Positions 16,703 to 24,881 of a stretch of 64,000 bases of DNA are shown here, piece after piece (the stretch's first letter is position 1; every line of letters starts with the position of its first letter). Under the pieces are notes generated by a model. The model was not told where the DNA came from. It did not search any database and saw only the letters and a program-made list of their open reading frames with translations. The stretch spans positions 1 through 64,000 of the forward strand of contig CAVUEG010000001.1 of the NCBI GenBank assembly GCA_963740525.1, written 5' to 3'. The DNA comes from CAVUEG01 sp963740525. GTDB taxonomy: Bacteria; Actinomycetota; Actinomycetes; Propionibacteriales; Nocardioidaceae. Made by a program: the position numbers and the translations under genes.

Positions 16703-17518
16703 TCAGGCACCGACCTCGAAGCGGGCGAACCGCTTGACGGTCACACCGGCCTCGTCGAGAACCGCCTTGACCGACTTCTTCGAGTCCTGGACCGACGGCT
16801 GGTCGAGCAGCACGACGTCCTTGAAGTAGCCGTTCACGCGACCCTCGATGATCTTCACGAGTGCCTGCTCGGGCTTGCCTTCCTCACGAGCGGTGGCCTC
16901 GGCGATCTCGCGCTCCTTGGCCACGATGTCGGCCGGCACCTCGTCCCGCGAGACGTACGACGGACGCATCGCTGCGACCTGCATCGCGGCGCCACGGGCC
17001 ACGTCCTCGTTGCCGCCTTCGTACTCCACCAGTACGCCAACGGTCGGCGGGAGGTCAGAGGCCCGACGGTGCATGTACGAGACCACCGGTCCGTCGAAGA
17101 TCGCGACCCGACCGAGCTCGATCTTCTCGCCGATCCGGACGGCCAGGTTCTTGACGAGCTCACCGACCGTGGTGTCTCCGACGGCGACGGCCTTGAGGGC
17201 CTCCGCGTCGGCCGGCTTGGCCTGGTCGGCCGCCTCGGCGATCTGCTGGGCGGTGGCCACGAACTCCTCGCTCTTCGCGACGAAGTCCGTCTCGGAGTTG
17301 AGCTCCACCAGTGCGGTGCCAGCGGTGGCGACCAAGCCAGCCGTGGCAGTGCGCTCGGCGCCACGCTTGGCGGCCTTCTGGCCGCCCTTGATGCGCAGGA
17401 TCTCGATGGCCTTGTCGAAGTCGCCGTCGGCCTCCTCGAGCGCCTTCTTGCTGTCCATCATGCCTGCGGAGGTGAGGTCGCGCAGACGCTTGACGTCGGT
17501 GGCGGAAATGTTCGCCAT
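16703..17518 (-). CDS. tsf: Translation elongation factor Ts
   Basis: EF-Ts exchanges GDP for GTP on EF-Tu. The 271-aa product begins with the usual TSAGMMDSKKALEEADGDFD UBA-like region and has the TDFVAKSEEF core motif. The C-terminal VKRFARFEVG ending is typical. It is 41 nt downstream of rpsB in the conserved rpsB-tsf pair. Confidence 0.98.
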   Translation of the reverse strand: MANISATDVKRLRDLTSAGMMDSKKALEEADGDFDKAIEILRIKGGQKAAKRGAERTATAGLVATAGTALVELNSETDFVAKSEEFVATAQQIAEAADQAKPADAEALKAVAVGDTTVGELVKNLAVRIGEKIELGRVAIFDGPVVSYMHRRASDLPPTVGVLVEYEGGNEDVARGAAMQVAAMRPSYVSRDEVPADIVAKEREIAEATAREEGKPEQALVKIIEGRVNGYFKDVVLLDQPSVQDSKKSVKAVLDEAGVTVKRFARFEVGA

Positions 17519-17559
17519 GGGTGGGTTACCTCGTTCGTCTCTGGTCGGGAAGCGGTCGG

Positions 17560-18605
17560 TCAGGAGTCGGCGCCGGCGGCGGGCTTCTCAGCCTCGGTCG
17601 CCACGGCGTCGGTGCTCTCGGACGCGGCCGCCGGGGTCTCGGCAGGAGCCTCGACCTTCGCCTCGGCAGGAGCCTCGACCTTCGCCTCGGCAGGAGCCTC
17701 GACCTTCGCCTCGGCAGGAGCCTCGACCTTCTCAGCCGCCTCGGAGGCGGCACCGGTGGCCTCGGAGGCCGGTGCGTCGGTCGTGGCAGCGTCGCCGCCG
17801 GTCGCCGCGACCGCGGACTTCTCCGCGTCACCCGTGAGCAGCTCGCGCTCCCAGTCCGGCAGCGGCTCCTCGGAGCCGAGCTCGGCGCCGGTGGCGGCAT
17901 TGTCGGTCTTGGCGCCCGAGCGAGCCATCAGGCCGTCGGCCACTGCGTCGGCCACGACCCGCGTCAGCAGGCCGACGGCGCGGATCGCGTCGTCGTTGCC
18001 CGGGATCGGGAAGTCGACCAGGTCAGGGTCGCAGTTCGAGTCCAGGATGCCGATGATCGGGATCTTGAGCTTGCGCGCCTCTTCGACGGCCAGGTGCTCC
18101 TTGTTGGTGTCGACGATCCAGACGGCCGACGGGGTGCGGCCCATCTCGCGGATGCCACCGAGGGTCTTGTCGAGCTTGATCTGCTCGCGCTTCATGTGGA
18201 GCAGTTCCTTCTTCGTACGCCCGCTGCCCGCGACGTTGTCGAAGTCGATCTCGTCGAGCTCCTTGAGGCGGTTGATCCCTGGTGCACGGTCTGGAAGTTG
18301 GTGAGCATTCCACCGAGCCAGCGCTGGTTGACGTACGGCATGCCCACGCGCGTCGCCTGCTCGGCGATCGCCTCCTGCGCCTGCTTCTTGGTGCCGACGA
18401 ACATCACGGTGCCGCCCTTGGCCACGGTCTCCTTGACGAAGGCGTACGCGCGGTCGATGTAGGCGAGCGACTGCTGCAGGTCGATGATGTAGATGCCGTT
18501 GCGCTCGGTCATGATGAAGCGCTTCATCTTGGGGTTCCAGCGTCGGGTCTGGTGCCCGAAGTGAACGCCGCTCTCAAGGAGCTGGCGCATGGTGACGACG
18601 GCCAT
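17560..18605 (-). CDS. rpsB: 30S ribosomal protein S2 (frame interrupted by a 1-nt deletion)
   Basis: S2 sits on the 30S subunit. The N-terminal part (MAVVTMRQLLESGVHFGHQT and on) reads in one frame to VHQ at about 18279; the rest (INRLKELDEIDFDNVAGSGR, KKELLHMKREQIKLDKTLGG) reads in the next frame. One base is missing in CACCAG-GGATC at 18277-18279. Restored, the protein is about 348 aa. S2 is essential, so an error in the sequence is the best explanation. The C-terminus has an unusual extension of about 90 residues, rich in Ala and Glu, with a four-unit 24-nt repeat. Start ATG 18605 follows AGGAGG. Confidence 0.93.
17638..17733 (-). repeat. Four tandem 24-nt repeats in the rpsB tail
   Basis: Units at 17638-17661, 17662-17685, 17686-17709 and 17710-17733 are identical except for one base in the last. 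Each encodes the octapeptide EAPAEAKV (reading phase may be shifted by neighbours). This is a coding repeat within the S2 tail, not a CRISPR. Copy number is expected to vary between strains. Confidence 0.85.
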
Positions 18606-18626
18606 GCCGATGTCCTCCTGGTCGGT

Positions 18627-18643
18627 GACCCGCGGAGCGGGTC
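18627..18643 (-). promoter_or_regulatory. Hairpin in the rpsB leader, just upstream of the ribosome site
   Basis: GACCCGC and GCGGGTC form a 7-bp stem with a 3-nt loop. On the mRNA it ends 9 nt before the AGGAGG of rpsB. A stem at this place could take part in feedback control of S2 synthesis, as known for rpsB in other bacteria. Control here is inference. Confidence 0.4.
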
Positions 18644-18841
18644 GCTTCAGTTTCCGCAGCGTGACGGGTTGCCCGCTGCCCTGGCGCCCGGCGCGACCCG
18701 AACCCGGCCGGTTTCCCGGTCGGACACTGAACAGGTCGTCGCCCGCTGAGTTCCGGGACCCTCAGGAGGTCCCGGCACGGAGTCGAGCGCGCGAAGTCGA
18801 TCCGGTCGCCCACGCGAGTGAGCACACGAATCGCTGCGGCG

Positions 18842-18872
18842 AGTCTAACGGAGATCCGCCGGGTCACACCAA
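18842..18872 (-). promoter_or_regulatory. Putative rpsB-tsf promoter
   Basis: On the minus strand TTGGTG (18867-18872) and TAGACT (18842-18847) are 19 nt apart. This would give a leader of about 230 nt before the rpsB ATG. The -10 is good; the spacer is one or two bases long. It lies in the 388-nt gap between rpsB and the divergent M23 gene, which holds no credible gene. Confidence 0.5.
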
Positions 18873-18917
18873 TCGGCCAGCACGGCCCCGGCAGCAGGCC
18901 CGGATCCTTCCACCGGA

Positions 18918-18949
18918 CGCTTCCCTGTCGTCTCGTCCACAGGGAAGCG
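18918..18949. repeat. Perfect 11-bp inverted repeat between rpsB and the M23 gene
   Basis: CGCTTCCCTGT (18918-18928) is the exact reverse complement of ACAGGGAAGCG (18939-18949), with a 10-nt loop. Both flanking genes point away from it, so it cannot terminate either. It lies 45 nt before the M23 ATG and could be a leader hairpin or operator for that gene. Confidence 0.55.
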
Positions 18950-18993
18950 GCCTCCGGATGCGCCGGCAGTTGGGCCGGCACGACAGTACCCGG

Positions 18994-19611
18994 ATGACCT
19001 TCCTCCTGCTCCCGCTGCTCAACTCGCTCCTCGGTGGACTCCTGGCCCTGGTCGTGTCGCTGCCCGGCGTCCCGTTCGACGCGACCTGGCCGCTGGACCC
19101 GACTCCGGACGTCGTGCGCGGGTTCGCACCGCAATCGCGGCCCTGGGGGCCCGGTCATCGAGGGGTGGACCTGCTCGGGTCGATGGGGCAGCCGGTGCGC
19201 GCCGCACGGGCCGGGACGGTCAGCTACGCGGGGCCGTTGGCGGGGCGCGGCGTGGTCGTGGTCGGCCATGGGAGCCTGCGGACCACGTACGAACCCGTGG
19301 TCCCCGGCGTGCACGTGGGACAGAGGGTGTCTGCGGGCCAGGTGGTAGGGCTCTTGGCTCTGGTCGGCTCCCACTGCTTTCCCAGCGCCTGTCTGCACTG
19401 GGGGCTCCTGCGTGGGGAGGAGTACCTCGACCCGCTGTCCCTGGTGGGCGGATCCCGGGTCCGGTTGCTGCCCTGGCTCTCCGGGCCGACCCTGAGCGAA
19501 CCTCCGGAGCCTTCTCCGGCCGTCGCGCTCGCGGCCCCTCCTGAGCCAGGCGTCCGGGTCAGGCCCGCGGATGCGCCAACCGGTACGCCTTTCGCAGCCG
19601 GTCGGTGGTGA
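18994..19611 (+). CDS. M23 family (LytM-type) metallopeptidase domain protein
   Basis: A 205-aa exported protein: an N-terminal hydrophobic segment (FLLLPLLNSLLGGLLALVVS) acts as signal or anchor, followed by a peptidoglycan endopeptidase-like domain. GHRGVDLLG carries the zinc-binding His and Asp, and ACLHWGLLRG corresponds to the HxH motif but has Cys at the first His. The order QPVRAARAGTVSYAG and GQRVSAGQVVGLL is typical of the beta-sheet core. ATG 18994 or ATG 18958 may start translation; I prefer 18994. Its 3' end overlaps the convergent xerC by 53 nt. It may be an inactive or modified cell-wall hydrolase. Confidence 0.8.
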   Translation: MTFLLLPLLNSLLGGLLALVVSLPGVPFDATWPLDPTPDVVRGFAPQSRPWGPGHRGVDLLGSMGQPVRAARAGTVSYAGPLAGRGVVVVGHGSLRTTYEPVVPGVHVGQRVSAGQVVGLLALVGSHCFPSACLHWGLLRGEEYLDPLSLVGGSRVRLLPWLSGPTLSEPPEPSPAVALAAPPEPGVRVRPADAPTGTPFAAGRW

Positions 19612-20494
19612 CGTGGGTGTAGAGCTGGGTCGTGGCGAGGGAGGCGTGCCCCAACAGCTCCTGCACGGTTCGGAGGTCGGCTCCCCCCTCGAGTAGGTGG
19701 GTCGCGGCCGTGTGCCGCAGTCCGTGCGGGCCGAGGTCGGGAGCCTCCGGGACCTCCTGCAGGCGGCGATGGACCATCTCGCGCACCACCCGCTGGTCCA
19801 CCCGGCGGCCGCGGACTCCGAGGAAGAGTGCCGCCCCGCTCCCCTCGACCGCCAACTGTGGTCGGCCGTGCACCAGCCAGGTCTCGACGGCACGCTCCGC
19901 CGGCCGGCCGTAGGGCACGGTGCGTTCCTTGCGCCCCTTGCCCAGCACCCGGACCACCCGGCGCTCCCGGTCGAGGTCGTCCACGTCGAGACCGCACAGC
20001 TCCCCGACGCGCACCCCGGTCGCGTACAACAGCTCGAGAATCGCCACGTCGCGCACCCCGGTCGGACCACCATCCCCGGCATGGTCGGCGGCGGCGTCGA
20101 GAAGACTTCGCGCCTCCTCGACGCTGAGAGCGTTGGGCAGGCTCTTGTGGGGCTTCGGCGACCCGAGCATCGCCCCTGGGTCGGCCGCCACCAGCCCGCT
20201 GCGGTGCGCCCACGCGCAGAAGACGCGGATCGCCGTCGCGCGCCGCGACATGGTGCTGCGCGCCTTGCCCAGGCTCTGCTGCTTGGCCAACCAGCTGCGC
20301 AGGCTGCGAATGTCGAGAGAGGTGAGGTCTTCGTGACCAAGGGCACCGAGGTGCTCGAGCATGCCGCTCACGTCACCGAGGTAGGCGCGGACCGTGTGGG
20401 GGGTGAGGTCGCGCTCGGAGACGAGGTGGCGCTCATAGGCCGCCAGGACCCGGGCCATCGGCTCGGGCAGGTCCTCCCCCGCACGTCCTTCCAT
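19559..20494 (-). CDS. xerC: Tyrosine recombinase XerC
   Basis: XerC, with XerD, resolves chromosome dimers at dif near the terminus. The 311-aa product has the SAM-like N-terminal domain (LAAYERHLVSERDLTPHTVR) and the catalytic set: Arg in ATGVRVGELCGL, His-x-x-Arg in HGLRHTAATH, then LGHASLATTQLYTHV with the nucleophile Tyr. ATG 20494 overlaps the dprA stop as TGATG; a GTG at 20497 is the alternative. Position next to dprA and rpsB is usual in actinobacteria. Confidence 0.92.
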   Translation of the reverse strand: MEGRAGEDLPEPMARVLAAYERHLVSERDLTPHTVRAYLGDVSGMLEHLGALGHEDLTSLDIRSLRSWLAKQQSLGKARSTMSRRATAIRVFCAWAHRSGLVAADPGAMLGSPKPHKSLPNALSVEEARSLLDAAADHAGDGGPTGVRDVAILELLYATGVRVGELCGLDVDDLDRERRVVRVLGKGRKERTVPYGRPAERAVETWLVHGRPQLAVEGSGAALFLGVRGRRVDQRVVREMVHRRLQEVPEAPDLGPHGLRHTAATHLLEGGADLRTVQELLGHASLATTQLYTHVTTDRLRKAYRLAHPRA

Positions 20495-21656
20495 CACCCC
20501 ACCCTACGGAGAGCGGGCGGCCCGGATTCGGTGATTGCCAGTCGCCACGAACCTGGGGTCGGCTCGAGCACGAACCCACGGTCACGTAACGACGGCAGTA
20601 GCGCTCCCACCCTCGGGGTCGAGGACCCGCCACTCCGGCGATCTTGAGGGTTCCGACCGGCTCCCACCGGGGAACCGCGTCCAGCACCTGCCGCTCATCG
20701 TGGTCCAACGCGTCCCGGGGCGTGTCCGGGCCTCGCCGCTCCGGCGCAGGTGCCGCGCCGACAGGCGCCACGAGGTCGAGGACGTCGGCTCCTGACGTCA
20801 CGAGACTCGCGTCGCGGAGCCGGATCAGCTGGTGGACTCCCTCGGACGGCGCACTCGTGACCGGAACCGGGACTCCCATCACCGGGCGGTTCAGCCGGCC
20901 GGCCCAGTTGGCGGTGTTCAAGGCGCCACTCCGCAACGCCGCCTCGACGACCACCGTCCCGCACGTGAGCGCGGCGATCAGCCGGTTGCGGGCCAGGAAC
21001 CGAAGTCGGGTCGGGGCACAGCCCGGAGGCAGCTCGGAGACGATGACTCCGGTGTCCGCCACGTAGTCGAGGAGCTGGCGATGAGCTGTCGGGTAGGCCC
21101 GATCCACACCACAGGCGAGCACGGCCACGGTCGGCGCCCGGGCGGCCAGGGCACCCCGGTGGGCGGCCTGGTCGATGCCGAAGGCCGCGCCGCTCACGAC
21201 GGTCCAGCCCTCCTGCCCGACATGGGCCGCGATCTCGCCGGCGACGCCCGTGCCGTAGGTCGTCGCCGAGCGCGACCCGACCACGGCGATCGAACGCTCT
21301 GCCACCTCGTCGAGCCTGCGCGGACCGCGAGCCCACAGCCCGAGCGGGGCGCCGGCACGCCGCTGGACCGGTTCGGCGTGCCTGAGATCGTCCATCGACT
21401 CGGGCCACTCGTCGTCACCGGGGACGATGAACCGGATGCCTTGTCGCTGGGCGCGATCCAGGTCGCGCTCCGGGTCGAGGTCATCGAGGCGGGCCGCCAC
21501 ATCGGCGTAGACGCCCGTGCCGTCACGGGTCTGGCCGAGAAGGCTGCGCACCTCCTCGGCACCGAGCTCCGCCACCAGGGAGGACAGCCGCGGGTCACCC
21601 GGCTCCCCCAGGCGGCTCAAGGCCACCCGCGCCAGCCGATCGTGGTCGACGGTCAC
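20494..21656 (-). CDS. dprA: DNA processing protein DprA (C-terminus displaced by a 1-nt deletion)
   Basis: DprA binds single-stranded DNA and loads RecA in transformation-like uptake. The Rossmann-like SMF domain is clear: VVGSRSATTYGTGVA, SGAAFGIDQAAHRGAL and LARNRLIAALTCGTVVVEA. After KIAGVAGPRPR (about 20612) the frame runs into nonsense, but the adjacent frame gives VGALLPSLRDRGFVLEPTPG and ends at TGA 20494-20496, overlapping the xerC ATG. One G is missing from the G run at 20610-20612 (minus strand). Corrected length is about 387 aa. GTG 21656 overlaps the comM stop by 4 nt. Confidence 0.9.
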
Positions 21657-23245
21657 AGTGGGCTCGCCAGGTGGTCCACGGCCAGCGGGTGCCCCAGGCG
21701 CAGCCGCAGCGCGACCTCGACCTCGCGCTCTCCCGGCCGGTCGAGGCCGACCAGGTCGGCAACCGTCCACGCGAGCCGGTGCACGCGGACCGCTCCGCGG
21801 CGGGTCAGCTCGCCGGCGTAGAGGCGACGGTCGAGCAGTGCCTCGCCCGCGCGGTCGAGTGGCCAGTGCTGCCCCAGAGCAGGGCCGGGCACGTCCACGT
21901 TGAGCCGCCAAGGCGTGGCGGCCAACCGCTCGGCCTGACGGGCCCTGGCTCGCGTCACCCGCTCCCGGATGGACGCTGAGGACTCCGGTCTCGCCAGCGG
22001 GTCGAACTGCTCGTGCGGGCGGACCGGCTCGACGTGTCGGGTGATGTCGATCCGGTCGGCGATGGGACCCGAGATCCGCTTGCGGTACTCGCGGCGCTTG
22101 ACCTCGGAGCAGACGCACCGGTGGTCGCGGTTCGCCGGATGGTAGTCACCACAAGGGCACGGGTTGCAGGCGATCACCACCATGGTCCTGGCCGGGTAGG
22201 TCGCGGTCTCCTCGCCCCGTGCGATGGTGATCTGACCACTCTCGAGCGGCTGACGCAGGGCCTCGATGATGTCGCTGTGGAAGAGCGGGAACTCGTCGAG
22301 GAAGACCGCGCCCGTGTGCGCCTTGCTCAGCTCGCCGGGTCGAACCCGACCGCTGCCCCCGCCCAACAAGCTGGTCCGCGAGGACGAATGGTGCGGCGCC
22401 ACGAAGGGCGGGCGGGTGACCAGCCCCTGACCGGGAACCAGGGTGCCGGCCAGGGACATCAGCGCGGTGAGCTCGAGGGACTCCTCGAGGGAGAGGTCGG
22501 GCATCAGCCCGGGAATCCGCTCGGCCAGCGTCGTCTTGCCCGCCCCCTTCGGACCGCTGAGCATCAGGTGATGCCCGCCCGCCACGGCGACCTCCAGGGC
22601 GTACCGAGCGTCCTGGACTCCGACCACGTCGCTCATGTCCAGGTCCTGGAGCCGCTCCTCGCCGCGCCACCGGAGCACCGGGGCGCTGGACAGCGGTTCC
22701 ACCTCCGGCGCATCCGGAATCTCCTCGGCCCCTGACACGACGGCCATCACCTGGGCCAGGGACCGCGCCCCGGTGACCTGCATCCCGGGCACCATCGCCG
22801 CCTCGGCCGCCTGCGGCTCCGGGACCACCGCATGCCGGATGCCTCGGGCGGCGGCCGCCATCACCATCGGGAGTACACCCGGCACGGACCGCAGCCGGCC
22901 GTCGAGCGTGAGCTCACCGATGAAGACGATCCCGTCCAGGACCCGGGAGTCGAGCTTGTCGTCGTTGGCCACGAGAACCGCGACGGCGATCGCCAGGTCG
23001 AAGTGGGGACCACGCTTGGGGAGGTCGGCGGGGCTGAGCAGGATCGTCACTCGGCGGGTGACCGGCCATTCGAAGCCGCTGTTCCCGACGGCTGCCCGGC
23101 AGCGGTCCCGAGCCTCGTTGATCGAAGCGTCGACCCGGCCCACGAGGTTCGTGGCGATCAGACCCTGGGACACGTCTGCCTGGACGTCGATGACGTGGCC
23201 GACGGCGCCCTCGAGGGACAGGGTGCGCGCAGTCGCGACGCGCAT
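21653..23245 (-). CDS. comM: ComM/YifB-type magnesium-chelatase-like AAA ATPase
   Basis: A 530-aa AAA+ ATPase of the ComM/YifB family; in transformable bacteria ComM is a helicase promoting branch migration of incoming DNA. The N-terminal Lon-like domain (VDVQADVSQGLIA-type VQADVSQGLIATNLVGRVD) is followed by Walker A SGPKGAGKTTLAERIPG, the HHSSSRTSLLGG sensor region, Walker B FLDEFPLF and a C-terminal Mg-chelatase-like helical domain. Cysteines in ACNPCPCGDYHP and CVCSEV are the usual zinc-finger set. ATG 23245 overlaps the yraN stop (TGATG). Operon yraN-comM-dprA-xerC. Confidence 0.93.
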   Translation of the reverse strand: MRVATARTLSLEGAVGHVIDVQADVSQGLIATNLVGRVDASINEARDRCRAAVGNSGFEWPVTRRVTILLSPADLPKRGPHFDLAIAVAVLVANDDKLDSRVLDGIVFIGELTLDGRLRSVPGVLPMVMAAAARGIRHAVVPEPQAAEAAMVPGMQVTGARSLAQVMAVVSGAEEIPDAPEVEPLSSAPVLRWRGEERLQDLDMSDVVGVQDARYALEVAVAGGHHLMLSGPKGAGKTTLAERIPGLMPDLSLEESLELTALMSLAGTLVPGQGLVTRPPFVAPHHSSSRTSLLGGGSGRVRPGELSKAHTGAVFLDEFPLFHSDIIEALRQPLESGQITIARGEETATYPARTMVVIACNPCPCGDYHPANRDHRCVCSEVKRREYRKRISGPIADRIDITRHVEPVRPHEQFDPLARPESSASIRERVTRARARQAERLAATPWRLNVDVPGPALGQHWPLDRAGEALLDRRLYAGELTRRGAVRVHRLAWTVADLVGLDRPGEREVEVALRLRLGHPLAVDHLASPL

Positions 23246-23613
23246 CAGCCGATCCCTCGCACGTGCAGGACCTCGGCGCTGCCCTTGCGCCCTCTCAGCA
23301 CGCCGACCAGGTCGATCCGCACCTCGTCGGGACGCACGGCGTGGTCCTCGAGCCATCGGTCGGCGAGACGCCGGAGCCGGGCGGCCTTCTGCTCCGTCAC
23401 CGCCTCCAGCGGCGCACCGAACGACGTGCTGGTCCGGGTCTTCACCTCGCAGATCACCAGCACCGGGCCGTCGCGCAGCACCAGGTCCACCTCGCCCAGG
23501 GCACAGCGCCAGTTGCGGTCGAGGACGGTCATGCCGCGGTCGACGAGATATCGGGCCGCGACGTCCTCGCCGTACCGCCCGATCTCGCTGCGCTGTTCTG
23601 AGGTGGTCACCAT
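23245..23613 (-). CDS. yraN: UPF0102 (YraN) endonuclease-like protein
   Basis: A 122-aa protein of the YraN family, which has a PD-(D/E)xK nuclease-like fold. GEDVAARYLVDRGMTVLDRN is the N-terminal helix-strand pair; GEVDLVLRDGPVLVICEVKT contains the Asp and E-x-K core. The biochemical role is unknown. ATG 23613 was chosen; a longer frame to 23679 is possible. It is always found beside rnhB and comM/dprA in actinobacteria. Confidence 0.88.
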   Translation of the reverse strand: MVTTSEQRSEIGRYGEDVAARYLVDRGMTVLDRNWRCALGEVDLVLRDGPVLVICEVKTRTSTSFGAPLEAVTEQKAARLRRLADRWLEDHAVRPDEVRIDLVGVLRGRKGSAEVLHVRGIG

Positions 23614-23675
23614 GCCGGCACACTGCCCGGAACGGTCCGCGGCAGCGGAGCGAGCCGTCGCCGCTGTGGAGGTTG

Positions 23676-23798
23676 TCACACGGAGCGGTGGCTGTGGAGA
23701 AGAAAGGGGCCGACCGGCCCGACGGGGGATGCGAACCGGTCGGCTTCGACCAATTCTCGACCGAGAGCCAGATCGTGCAGTACCTGTGCTCGCGTCAT
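23676..23798 (-). CDS. Possible 40-aa small ORF between DUF2469 and yraN
   Basis: On the minus strand an ATG at 23798 opens MTRAQVLHDLALGRELVEAD and continues to a stop at 23676, 40 residues. It fits exactly in the 240-nt gap with 56 nt before and 62 nt after. The composition is protein-like, but the GC3 is about 70%, lower than its neighbours, and the ribosome site (AGAGAAG abutting the ATG) is poor. No family recognised. It may be a real small gene or chance. Confidence 0.3.
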   Translation of the reverse strand: MTRAQVLHDLALGRELVEADRFASPVGPVGPFLLHSHRSV

Positions 23799-23853
23799 CT
23801 TCTCTAGTGCGATGGCCCTAGAGGCGAACCGAGCCAGGTGCGGGGAGTACGGC

Positions 23854-24162
23854 TCAGGGCTTGGGGGGCGTGAGGTCGGAAGGGCTCAGCTCCTCGACGT
23901 TGACGTCCTTGAACGTGAGCACCTTGACGTTCTTGGCGAACCTCGCCGGCCGGTACATGTCCCAGACCCAGGCATCGGTCATCGAGACCTCGAAGAAGAC
24001 GTCACCCGCCTCGGTTCGCGCCTTCACGTCGACCTGGTTGCACAGGTAGAACCGGCGGTCGGTCTCCACGACGTACTTGAAGATGCCCACGACGTCGCGG
24101 TACTCGCGGTAGAGCGTGAGCTCCATCTCCGCTTCGTACCGCTCCAGGTCCTCGGTGCTCAT
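23854..24162 (-). CDS. DUF2469 family protein
   Basis: A 102-aa acidic protein of the actinobacterial DUF2469 family. MSTEDLERYEAEMELTLYRE is the highly conserved start, followed by YRDVVGIFKYVVETDRRFYL. The family is almost always next to rnhB; function is unknown. Its ATG overlaps the rnhB stop by 4 nt. Confidence 0.93.
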   Translation of the reverse strand: MSTEDLERYEAEMELTLYREYRDVVGIFKYVVETDRRFYLCNQVDVKARTEAGDVFFEVSMTDAWVWDMYRPARFAKNVKVLTFKDVNVEELSPSDLTPPKP

Positions 24163-24878
24163 CGCGCCTCCTGCAGGTCGAACTCCAACTGTGGCTCCAG
24201 GCTGAAGGCGACCATCTCGGTAGCGGGCAGGCCCGCGGCACGCCGCACGTTCACGAACCGCATCCGGTGCTCCGGACACGGCCCGTGCTGCTCGAGCGCG
24301 GCCGAGTGCGTCGCGGTGACGTACCCCTTGTGGGTGGCGAAGTCGTACGCCGGGTATCTCTCGTGCAGCCCCGTCATGATCCGGTCCCGGGTGACCTTCG
24401 CGATCACCGACGCGGCCGAGATGCAGGCCGCCACCTGGTCGCCCTTCCACATGGCGAGTCCCGGCAGCCCAAGGCCGTCGACTGGGAAGCCGTCGGTGAG
24501 GACGTACGCCGGACGGATCTCCAGCAGCGCGGCCGAGCGACGGAGCGCCTCGACATTGGCGACGTGCATGCCCAGGCGGTCACACTCGTCGGAGGAGACC
24601 ACCACCACCGACCAGGCCACGGCACGGCGCAGGACCTGGTCGTAGCAGCGTTCGCGGGCCCGGGCTGTGAGCAGCTTGGAGTCGGCCAGCCCGGGGACGA
24701 TGCCGCGGCGGCCCTCGGGCAGGATCGCGGCGGCGGCCACGAGGGGTCCGGCGCAGGCACCCCGACCGGCCTCGTCGACACCGGCCACGGGATCGAGACC
24801 GGCCCGCCTGAGCGCGCGCTCGTAGCCGTACGGACCGGCGTCACGGCGGATCGTCACACCTCGGGGAACGGCAGTCAT
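24159..24878 (-). CDS. rnhB: Ribonuclease HII
   Basis: RNase HII removes ribonucleotides from DNA and RNA of RNA-DNA hybrids. The 239-aa product has GVDEAGRGACAGPLVAAAAI, with the Asp-Glu catalytic pair, the second-site Asp in LTDGFPVDGL and ISAASVIAKVTRDR with KGYVTATH-type HKGYVTATHSAAL. It lies 3 nt downstream of lepB and is coupled to the DUF2469 gene. Confidence 0.95.
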   Translation of the reverse strand: MTAVPRGVTIRRDAGPYGYERALRRAGLDPVAGVDEAGRGACAGPLVAAAAILPEGRRGIVPGLADSKLLTARARERCYDQVLRRAVAWSVVVVSSDECDRLGMHVANVEALRRSAALLEIRPAYVLTDGFPVDGLGLPGLAMWKGDQVAACISAASVIAKVTRDRIMTGLHERYPAYDFATHKGYVTATHSAALEQHGPCPEHRMRFVNVRRAAGLPATEMVAFSLEPQLEFDLQEAR

Positions 24879-24881
24879 GGC

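Noticed and set aside
17638..17733. Repeat array as possible CRISPR
   Set aside because: Units are contiguous, 24 nt, without spacers, and code for the S2 tail.
18574..20346. 590-aa minus-strand frame across xerC, the M23 gene and the rpsB leader
   Set aside because: It runs out of frame with xerC and antisense to the M23 gene; translation is repetitive and basic.
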